A model generated the notes under the pieces. It was not told where the DNA came from. It saw only the letters and a program-made list of their open reading frames with translations, and ran no database searches. DNA of 64,000 nt. Source: Salinivibrio sp. ES.052 (lineage in GTDB: Bacteria > Pseudomonadota > Gammaproteobacteria > Enterobacterales > Vibrionaceae). Below, one piece after another: positions 57,504-64,000 of this stretch (the first letter of the stretch is position 1; each line of letters begins with the position of its first letter). The stretch lies in assembly GCF_900141775.1 (NCBI RefSeq), contig NZ_FSRI01000001.1, positions 1,706,251 to 1,770,250 on the forward strand, read 5' to 3'. The position numbers were made by a program, and so were the translations under genes.

Positions 57504-58319
57504 TTACTTCATTGTCTGAAGGCGCTTATCGGCCTCTACCAACTTCTGCAATATGCGTGATACCGCCACAAAGCCAAAGCTGGCCGTCACCATGGTCGCG
57601 GCGCCAAAGCCACTCGCACAGTCCATCCGTTTCGGACCTTCTGCAGACGATTTACTCTCGCACACACTCCCATCCGGCTGCGGGTATTTGAGCTGCTCGG
57701 TCGAGTAAACGCAGTCAATACCGAACTTACGCCCTTGGGTTTTAGTAAAACCATGAAAACGACGAAGGTTGTTACGCAGTTTAGCCGCCAATGGGTCTTG
57801 AATGGTTTTGGTCAGATCCGCCACTTGGATCTGAGTCGGATCAATTTGCCCGCCAGCACCGCCAACCGTCAGTACTTTTATCTTGTGTCGCTTACAATAA
57901 GCGAGCAAAGCCGTTTTCGGTTTAATGCTATCAATGGCATCCAGCACATAATCAAAGCGCGTATCGATGTATTCGGCAAGATTGTCGGGGGAGATAAAGT
58001 CATCTATCACGGTAACTTGGCATTCGGGGTTAATCGCTATAATACGTTCCGCCATCACCTCGCTTTTACTTTGACCGACCGTGTGTTTTAGCGCATGAAT
58101 TTGACGATTGGTGTTGGTGACACACACATCATCCATATCAATTAATGTGATTGCGCCAATCCCTGTCCGAGCCAGCGATTCCACTGCCCATGATCCCACG
58201 CCACCAATACCAATGACACAAATATGGCTCTGGTGAAACACCTCAAGCGCACGGCGTCCATATAAACGAGCCGTACCGCCAAAACGTTGCAGATAGGATT
58301 CTGATAGGGAATGTGTCAT
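57504..58319 (-). CDS. tcdA: tRNA threonylcarbamoyladenosine dehydratase
   Basis: A 271-residue E1-like ATP-dependent enzyme (CsdL) that cyclises t6A37 of tRNA to ct6A. The nucleotide-binding motif CVIGIGGVGSWAVESLARTG is at about residues 33-52, with VCVTNTNRQIHAL and DAIDSIKPKTALLAYC downstream. In E. coli it lies directly after csdA-csdE and receives sulfur-related partners; here it is on the opposite strand and separated by the PHB operon. Confidence 0.94.
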   Translation of the reverse strand: MTHSLSESYLQRFGGTARLYGRRALEVFHQSHICVIGIGGVGSWAVESLARTGIGAITLIDMDDVCVTNTNRQIHALKHTVGQSKSEVMAERIIAINPECQVTVIDDFISPDNLAEYIDTRFDYVLDAIDSIKPKTALLAYCKRHKIKVLTVGGAGGQIDPTQIQVADLTKTIQDPLAAKLRNNLRRFHGFTKTQGRKFGIDCVYSTEQLKYPQPDGSVCESKSSAEGPKRMDCASGFGAATMVTASFGFVAVSRILQKLVEADKRLQTMK

Positions 58320-58352
58320 AACTATAGTCTTCGTTGATCGCGCTGACAGGCG

Positions 58353-59273
58353 TTATACCGACTTGCTGATGGGATGTCTAGCCGGATCCATATTGAGGGC
58401 ATCATACAACCAATTGATCACGTGCATAACCGCTGGCGAGCGCTGCTTATACCGCGCGCTGTAAAGATAATAGCCATAGCCGCTGTCGATACTTAACCCC
58501 AAGGGGTTCACAATCTGATCGTTTGACAGGGCCGCTGAGGCCATAAAGGTGGGGATTAACGCCATCCCCATCTGTTGTTTTACGCCTTCAAGCGCCATAA
58601 AAAAGTGCTCAAAGCCCGCTCCGTATTGCGGATTGCTGTCAGCCAGCCCGAATTGTTGCCAAAATTGCTCCCACAGTGAAGGGCGCGTTAGATGAGATAA
58701 AACCGGCACTTCCGATAACAACGCGGCCCGATCCAAAGGTTCTGGCAGCAAGGTCACTGATGCGACAAGCGATAAGTGCTCGTGAATTAAACAAACTCCT
58801 TGCGCGCCTGCCTGCTGATGAGGCTGACAGCGGATTAAAATATCCATTTCACTCTCTTTCCCTTGCGGCACATAATCACTGGCACTGACCACCACAGAGA
58901 TATCAGGGTACTGCGATTTAAACGCTGGGAGCTGAGGAATCAACCAAAGGCTGGCAAACGAAGGCGGCACCAACAAGCTGACTGACTCTTGCCTTGCACT
59001 TTGCTGACGCGCTTGCGCCGTGGCATTAGCGATATCATTGACACTGGCCGATATCATATTTAAGTAAGGCTCACCGACTCGGTTTAGTCTTACTCCTCCT
59101 GCATGTCGCTCAAAGAGTGGTTTACCAATCCCTTCTTCGAGCCGCTGTATTTGCTTGCTCACCGTACTTTGGCTGACATGCAACACCTTCGCGGCTTCTG
59201 AAAAGCTCCCCGTTTGAGCCACCGCAATCAATGTTTGTAGCGAGCGCATCGACGGTAAACGCACATTCATCAT
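58353..59273 (-). CDS. LysR-family transcriptional regulator
   Basis: A 306-residue LysR protein: N-terminal winged helix (RSLQTLIAVAQTGSFSEAAKVLHVSQSTVSKQ is split over about residues 8-40) and a C-terminal effector domain. I start at ATG 59273 (ATGATG) with AAGGA 5 nt upstream; a 50-codon upstream extension overlaps the divergent gene. It is divergent from the aminotransferase-BKACE genes with a 98-nt shared promoter region and is therefore their likely regulator. Effector unknown. Confidence 0.85.
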   Translation of the reverse strand: MMNVRLPSMRSLQTLIAVAQTGSFSEAAKVLHVSQSTVSKQIQRLEEGIGKPLFERHAGGVRLNRVGEPYLNMISASVNDIANATAQARQQSARQESVSLLVPPSFASLWLIPQLPAFKSQYPDISVVVSASDYVPQGKESEMDILIRCQPHQQAGAQGVCLIHEHLSLVASVTLLPEPLDRAALLSEVPVLSHLTRPSLWEQFWQQFGLADSNPQYGAGFEHFFMALEGVKQQMGMALIPTFMASAALSNDQIVNPLGLSIDSGYGYYLYSARYKQRSPAVMHVINWLYDALNMDPARHPISKSV

Positions 59274-59371
59274 CCCATTCCTTTTTTGCATGCCTGGTGA
59301 AAATATATCCTTTGTGACGCAGAACACAACCAGCCCATACTGAGATATTAACACCACCACGAGACGCCAGT

Positions 59372-60697
59372 ATGAGTCAGGTATTCCATCGTCACTGCCA
59401 TCAAACACTGCCCACTGTCGCAAGCGGCCACGGCGTGTACCTCACCGACACACAAGGAAAGCACTACCTTGATGCATGTGGCGGCGCAGCGGTCTCTTGC
59501 CTTGGCCACAATCACCCTGCGGTATTGGATGCGATTCGCGCCCAATTAGACACTATTCCCTATGCGCATACTGGCTTTTTTACCTCCGCGACCAGTGAAG
59601 CGCTCGCTGATATGCTCACTGGCTTAGCGCCAAGTACGATCAATCATGCCTATCTGGTGAGTGGTGGATCGGAGGCGATGGAAGCGGCACTAAAAATGGC
59701 GCGCCAATATTGGGTGGAAGTTGGAGAGCTGCAGCGCCAACACTTTATTGCTCGCCGCCAAAGCTATCATGGCAACACGCTCGGCGCGTTATCCGTGGGT
59801 GGTAATGCATGGCGTCGCGCGCCCTTTGCCCCTTTGTTGATGGACACCAGTCTGATCGCGCCCTGTTATGCCTATCGCGATCAACGCGCCGATGAAAGCG
59901 CGTATGAATACGGCCTGCGTGTGGCGAACGAGCTTGAAGCCATGCTGCTAGAAAAAGGACCAGAAACCGTGATTGGCTTTATCGCTGAGCCCGTCGTCGG
60001 GGCTACAGCCGGTGCATTGACCGCGGAAACAGGCTATTTTACGCGTATTCGTGAAATCTGCGACCAGTACAACATCTTACTGATTCTCGATGAAGTGATG
60101 TGCGGTACGGGACGTACTGGGCGCTTTTTCGCATTTGAACATGAAGATATCATTCCGGATATAGTCGCGATAGCCAAAGGGCTAGCGGCGGGCTATCAAC
60201 CCATTGGGGCAACACTCGCGGCGGATCACATCTATGACGCTATCGCCAGCGGATCAGGTTTTTTCCAACATGGCCATACCTTTATGGCGCACCCCACCGC
60301 ATGCGCAGCTGCTTTGGCGACGTTAAAAACGCTTAAACAGGATGGTTTGATAGACGCTGCTGCGCAGCAGGGAAAAGCGCTAAAATCTGCGCTGCAAGGT
60401 ACGTTTTCTTCGCACCCTTTTGTCGGTGACGTTCGTGGCCGTGGGCTATTTTTAGCTCTCGAGCTCGTGGCAGATAAACAAACGAAGCAGCCATTTGCCT
60501 CCCAGCGGCCGCTGGCTAAACAAATAAAGCAAACCGCATTCGACAATGGCCTGATGTGCTACCCCATGGGCGGCACCATCGATGGTAAACAAGGCCACCA
60601 TATTTTATTGGCGCCCCCTTACATCATTGAACAGTCGCACATTGATGAAATCACCGAGAAACTGATGATAACTATCAATACGTGCACATCGCAGTAG
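59372..60697 (+). CDS. class III (omega/beta-type) aminotransferase
   Basis: A 441-residue PLP fold-type I aminotransferase. PLP contacts: SGGSEAMEAALKMARQYW, the ring-binding Asp in ILDEVMCGTGRTG, and Lys269 in IAKGLAAGYQPIGA. Family members transfer amino groups of omega- or beta-amino acids to pyruvate or 2-oxoglutarate. Its partner gene 46 nt downstream encodes a beta-keto acid cleavage enzyme, which suggests a beta-amino acid substrate. It is divergent from the LysR gene; its ribosome site is weak. Confidence 0.87.
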   Translation: MSQVFHRHCHQTLPTVASGHGVYLTDTQGKHYLDACGGAAVSCLGHNHPAVLDAIRAQLDTIPYAHTGFFTSATSEALADMLTGLAPSTINHAYLVSGGSEAMEAALKMARQYWVEVGELQRQHFIARRQSYHGNTLGALSVGGNAWRRAPFAPLLMDTSLIAPCYAYRDQRADESAYEYGLRVANELEAMLLEKGPETVIGFIAEPVVGATAGALTAETGYFTRIREICDQYNILLILDEVMCGTGRTGRFFAFEHEDIIPDIVAIAKGLAAGYQPIGATLAADHIYDAIASGSGFFQHGHTFMAHPTACAAALATLKTLKQDGLIDAAAQQGKALKSALQGTFSSHPFVGDVRGRGLFLALELVADKQTKQPFASQRPLAKQIKQTAFDNGLMCYPMGGTIDGKQGHHILLAPPYIIEQSHIDEITEKLMITINTCTSQ

Positions 60698-60743
60698 GTT
60701 GTCAGTGAGAATAGATTGATGAATCAAGATCCAAGGAACGAAG

Positions 60744-61571
60744 ATGATGGAAACTCGCACAATTATGGTCGCCCCTAACGGTGCTCGTCTGCAACCCTCA
60801 CAGCACAACGCCGTCCCTATTGATACGCCATCACTGATTGACTGCCTGCAAGCCTGCGCCGATGCGGGGGCGACCATGGCACATATTCATGCCCGAGATG
60901 AGTCAGGCGCTCACAGTTTGGATCCGGCCCTTAATCGCCACCTTTATCACAACGTTCAAGATGCTGTTGGTGATCGCATGGTCATTCAGCTCACCACGGA
61001 AGCAGTGGGTCGCTATCGTCCCTCAGAACAAATCGCGTTAGTGAAAACGGTGGAACCTGAAGCCGTCTCTGTTGCACTTCGAGAGCTTGCACCCGATCCA
61101 ATCGATACCAAAGAAGCCAGCGCCTTTTTTGCCTGGTTACATCAGCGCGGCATTTATACTCAATTTATTCTTTATCATCCCCAAGACATTGAGCGCTACC
61201 GCCAATTGCGTCACTCAGGCGTCATTCCGTCCCGAGGGCATCATTTACTGTTCGTCGCAGGCCGGGATAAAAGCCCACCATTTGGCAACCCAGAAGACAT
61301 CGTCGCCATGTGGCAAGCGCTTGTTGACAAGTCAAATGTGAGCTGGTCAGCCTGCGCTTTCGGCCACAATGAGATACGCTGCTTAACAACCGCGGCGTTG
61401 CTAGGAGGCGATGTACGGGTTGGCTTTGAAAACAATACCCAACGCCTTGATCAAAGCCAGGCAATGGATAACGCATCTCAGATCACAGATTTACGCAACA
61501 CACTGGAAAAGCTGGGATATTGTACTAAACCTGTACAAGCACTAAGGCAAACCATGACCCAATCGTTTTAA
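60744..61571 (+). CDS. BKACE (beta-keto acid cleavage enzyme, DUF849) family protein
   Basis: A 275-residue TIM-barrel metalloenzyme of the 3-keto-5-aminohexanoate cleavage group. These enzymes cleave a beta-keto acid with acetyl-CoA, releasing acetoacetate and a new acyl-CoA. Seen: the early NGAR motif, the metal-binding AHIHARD near residue 47, and the C-terminal CAFGHNEIRCLTTAALLGGDVRVGFEN, split in the family's strand 8 region. AAGGA lies 6 nt before ATG 60744. It likely shares a transcript with the aminotransferase. Confidence 0.85.
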   Translation: MMETRTIMVAPNGARLQPSQHNAVPIDTPSLIDCLQACADAGATMAHIHARDESGAHSLDPALNRHLYHNVQDAVGDRMVIQLTTEAVGRYRPSEQIALVKTVEPEAVSVALRELAPDPIDTKEASAFFAWLHQRGIYTQFILYHPQDIERYRQLRHSGVIPSRGHHLLFVAGRDKSPPFGNPEDIVAMWQALVDKSNVSWSACAFGHNEIRCLTTAALLGGDVRVGFENNTQRLDQSQAMDNASQITDLRNTLEKLGYCTKPVQALRQTMTQSF

Positions 61572-61714
61572 CCCAATACTATTGCTTGCAAATATTGTTA
61601 AAAGATTGAAAAAATAGCGTGGTGACACTTTTTTGTCATGTTCACATAAAGTGTCATACCCACTTCGAGGGTGCGCCCGGATAGCAACCTCTAACTTAAA
61701 AAGGAATCTTAAGC
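61572..61714 (+). promoter_or_regulatory. upstream region of the TAXI gene with inverted repeat
   Basis: GACACTTT (61624-61631) and AAAGTGTC (61648-61655) form a perfect 8-bp inverted repeat with a 16-nt spacer, an operator-like or hairpin element 60-90 nt before the next gene. No clear -10/-35 pair was found. A good AAGGAAT ribosome site precedes the gene. Confidence 0.45.
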
Positions 61715-62686
61715 ATGAAAGCGATGAAACCTACTCTGATTGCGCTCAGCTTTTCTGCCGCATTAGGAACCGCGGCGACCGCGCAAGCTAATCAGTTTGT
61801 GACCATTGGTACTGGCGGTGTGACTGGCGTTTATTACCCAACCGGTGGTGCTATTTGCCGTCTGGTTAACAAAAGCAAAGATGACCACGGTATTCGCTGC
61901 TCAGTAGAGAGTACGGGAGGTTCAATCTACAACATTAATACCATTCGTGCTGGCGAGTTAGATATGGGTATCGCTCAGTCTGACTGGCAATACCATGCCT
62001 ATAAAGGTACCAGCAAGTTTAAAGATCAAGGCGAGTTTAAAGATCTTCGCGCCGTTTTCTCTATTCACCCAGAACCGTTCACCGTGGTAGCACGTGCCGA
62101 TGCAGACATTACAACCTTTGATGATCTGGAAGGTAAACGCGTTAACATTGGTAACCCAGGATCAGGTCAGCGTGGCACCATCGAAGTACTGATGGATGAA
62201 ATGGGCTGGGATATGGACAAATTTGGCCAGATCTCAGAGCTAAAAGCAGCTGAACAATCAAAAGCCCTGTGTGACAACAAAATCGATGCCATGGTCTATA
62301 CCGTGGGTCACCCAAGTGGTGCCATTCAGGAAGCGACTACCGCGTGTGACAGTGTCTTGGTCGAAGTCGCAAACGATGCGGCTAAACAACTTATCGAAGA
62401 CCGTGACTACTACCGCCAAGCGATCATTCCAGGCGGCATGTACCGTGGCAACGACAATGACGTCACCACCTTTGGTGTGGGTGCAACCTTTGTATCTTCT
62501 AACCAAGTACCTGAAGACGTGATCTATAACGTAGTGAAAGCGGTATTTGAAAACTTTGACGACTTCCGTCGTCTGCACCCTGCGTTTGCCAACCTGAAGA
62601 AAGAAGAGATGGTAAAAGACGGCCTATCTGCCCCCCTTCACCCAGGTGCTGCGCGCTACTACCGTGAAGCCGGATTGATTGAATAA
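61715..62686 (+). CDS. TAXI-family TRAP transporter solute-binding protein
   Basis: A 323-residue periplasmic protein with a signal peptide (1-26, LIALSFSAALGTAATAQA, cleavage before NQFVT). The TAXI pattern is clear: FVTIGTGGVTGVYYPTGGAI at the mature N-terminus, VESTGGSIYNINTIRAGELD, ADMGIAQS-like strand, and NIGNPGSGQRGT. TAXI proteins deliver organic acids to TRAP permeases. No DctM/DctQ-type or fused permease gene is present here; a strong terminator follows, so the permease must be elsewhere. Confidence 0.92.
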   Translation: MKAMKPTLIALSFSAALGTAATAQANQFVTIGTGGVTGVYYPTGGAICRLVNKSKDDHGIRCSVESTGGSIYNINTIRAGELDMGIAQSDWQYHAYKGTSKFKDQGEFKDLRAVFSIHPEPFTVVARADADITTFDDLEGKRVNIGNPGSGQRGTIEVLMDEMGWDMDKFGQISELKAAEQSKALCDNKIDAMVYTVGHPSGAIQEATTACDSVLVEVANDAAKQLIEDRDYYRQAIIPGGMYRGNDNDVTTFGVGATFVSSNQVPEDVIYNVVKAVFENFDDFRRLHPAFANLKKEEMVKDGLSAPLHPGAARYYREAGLIE

Positions 62687-62702
62687 TCAACCCCCGCTTA
62701 CC

Positions 62703-62733
62703 AAAAAGCGAGCGTTTAACGCTCGCTTTTTTT
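62703..62733 (+). terminator. bidirectional terminator between TAXI gene and mltA
   Basis: AGCGAGCG/CGCTCGCT (62707-62714 with 62720-62727) flanked by an A run and a T run; serves both convergent genes. Confidence 0.92.
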
Positions 62734-62765
62734 ATTTCCTCAGGAGTCTCTCCTAACCTTGGCCT

Positions 62766-63845
62766 TTAGGGCTGGCTCACCACTTGTGGCGCTAAGGCAT
62801 CTAGCTTCCAAACCCGACCAAAGTGTTTGTAATGGCCGGCTTGCTCGCCTGCTTCACGACCCATGCCATGGTATAAATCCAAGTGATTTTCTTTCACCGC
62901 GCCACCGGTATCCAATGCCATTAACAGCTTGAGTACATGCTCGCCCGTCCAATTTCCTTGTTCATCAAGCTGGGGCACTTCGGCAAGCAATACACTTCCC
63001 ATGGGTAAATAACGTCGATCCGCTGCCACAGACGCCCCCGCTTTCAACGGAATACCTGCCGTGCCACTGACTGGGGCAGCCGCTTTTGGCGTAAAGAAAA
63101 CATAAGAGGGGTTTTGCTCGAGTAATTCACGCACTTCATCTTTACTGTGGGCAGCCACCCAATCTTGGATCGCTTTCAGCGACATTTTTTCGCGCGGGAC
63201 TTCCCCGTTCTCAATCAAGACTTTGCCAATGCTGACATACGGGTGACCATTCTTGCCACCGTAAGCAAAGTATTCTAGTTGGTCGTTGTCGCCAAAATGG
63301 ACAAAGCCACTCCCCTGCACTTCCATAATAAAGTTATCAATCAACGAAGCGCTGTATCCAAGCACTAGCCCTTGTTCTTCAAGCGCACCGGCATAAATTG
63401 CGGCCCTATCCGGACAGTCAAACTCACATTCCGGTTTGGCATACACGGGATAACGAAATAAGGCATCCGGTTGGTGACGCATCTCTATCACAGGAGAAAA
63501 GTAACCTGTAAACATCACGTTACCAAAGTCATCGCCGCCTCCCATTTGATTCACGCCCAAACCATAGTCAGCAAGCGCTTCAATATCTCCACCAGCGTCT
63601 AACCAAGCTTGTAGACGTTGATAGACAGCCTGATGTTTGGCTACCAAGGAGGGCGACTTAACCTCGACTTCAGCAAGCTGATCCTGAAATAAACTGAAAT
63701 CGCGCGGGCTCTCCGATACCACCTGAGGAACTGGCGTTAAAATGCGTTCAAAACGCCCATCCTGATACTGCTGCCCTCGATCGGTTGGACGGACACAACC
63801 CGCCAGTGCTAACACACACCCTACTACTGCTAACGCTTTAATCAC
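62766..63845 (-). CDS. mltA: membrane-bound lytic murein transglycosylase A
   Basis: An outer-membrane lipoprotein that cleaves peptidoglycan to 1,6-anhydromuropeptides. The lipobox LAGC is at about residues 14-17 of the chosen start. The MltA domain and the 3D domain follow, with conserved blocks FTGYFSPVIEMRHQ, VQGSGFVHFGD, NPSYVFFTP, ASVAADRRYLPMGSVLLAEVP and the catalytic-Asp region LMALDTGGAVKENHLDLYHG. The frame opens with TTG at 63857; I prefer GTG 63845, giving 359 residues and a normal signal sequence. It is the conserved distal gene of the csd-tcdA-mltA region. Confidence 0.92.
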   Translation of the reverse strand: MIKALAVVGCVLALAGCVRPTDRGQQYQDGRFERILTPVPQVVSESPRDFSLFQDQLAEVEVKSPSLVAKHQAVYQRLQAWLDAGGDIEALADYGLGVNQMGGGDDFGNVMFTGYFSPVIEMRHQPDALFRYPVYAKPECEFDCPDRAAIYAGALEEQGLVLGYSASLIDNFIMEVQGSGFVHFGDNDQLEYFAYGGKNGHPYVSIGKVLIENGEVPREKMSLKAIQDWVAAHSKDEVRELLEQNPSYVFFTPKAAAPVSGTAGIPLKAGASVAADRRYLPMGSVLLAEVPQLDEQGNWTGEHVLKLLMALDTGGAVKENHLDLYHGMGREAGEQAGHYKHFGRVWKLDALAPQVVSQP

Positions 63846-64000
63846 ACCCGTTCCCAATCAATTGATTTATAGCGCTAAGGCTCGCAAAAAGCAGTGAGCT
63901 TGGCAATCACTTCTCGTTCTCAAGTTGTAACTGTCTGCAAAACAATACAGAAATATTGTGATGCTATTCAGATTATCTCAGCCAGGGGGGCGGTGTTCAT

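Overview
The window is a chromosomal segment of a gammaproteobacterium, most likely a member of the Vibrionaceae. Gene order (16S rRNA-gmhB; the rpsB-tsf-pyrH-frr-uppS-cdsA-dxr-rseP-bamA-skp-lpxD-fabZ-lpxA-lpxB-rnhB-dnaE-accA block; gcvA beside GcvB; a CsrB-type RNA near syd) fits that family. The phaB-phaA-phaP-phaC order and the mix of small family genes (DUF3461, DUF3549, DUF3301, DUF2789) make a Salinivibrio-like organism my best guess. The genus is inference. I saw no phage, insertion sequence, CRISPR array or tRNA.

Layout. 1-920: 5' part of a 16S rRNA gene (minus strand) with leader and two promoters. 921-9000: gmhB, trmO, proS, a manganese-type superoxide dismutase with a Fur-box-like site, a patatin-like lipase, a diguanylate cyclase, two small conserved genes and a sodium-dependent transporter. 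9000-29640: a long minus-strand housekeeping block for translation, nucleotide and lipid A synthesis, outer-membrane assembly, isoprenoid and phospholipid synthesis and DNA replication, with several internal hairpins. 29967-36466: map, glnD, DUF3461, truC, yqcC, DUF3549, DUF3301. 36655-37250: a CsrB-family sRNA on the minus strand with its promoter, an IHF site and a GacA/VarA/UvrY box. 37373-47690: small genes, syd, queF, a periplasmic-TPR/pseudo-GGDEF protein followed by an intact diguanylate cyclase, ppnN, xni, rlmM. 47814-49996: ygdD, a hydrolase, gcvA and the divergent sRNA GcvB. 50079-51741: csdA-csdE.

From 52150 to 62733 the conserved csdA-csdE-tcdA-mltA neighbourhood is interrupted twice. 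Between csdE and tcdA sits a polyhydroxybutyrate operon (phaB-phaA-phaP-phaC) behind a perfectly spaced sigma-54 promoter motif, plus a solute-binding protein. Between tcdA and mltA sits a LysR regulator divergent from a class III aminotransferase and a BKACE (beta-keto acid cleavage) enzyme, followed by a TAXI-type solute-binding protein. A coherent but unproven reading is that beta-amino acid carbon enters through the aminotransferase and BKACE as acetoacetate and acyl-CoA, close to the genes that store C4 carbon as PHB.

Regulation is the richest theme: two global sRNAs with visible promoters and activator sites, a sigma-54 storage operon, three GGDEF-family proteins (one degenerate) and an iron-responsive-looking superoxide dismutase.
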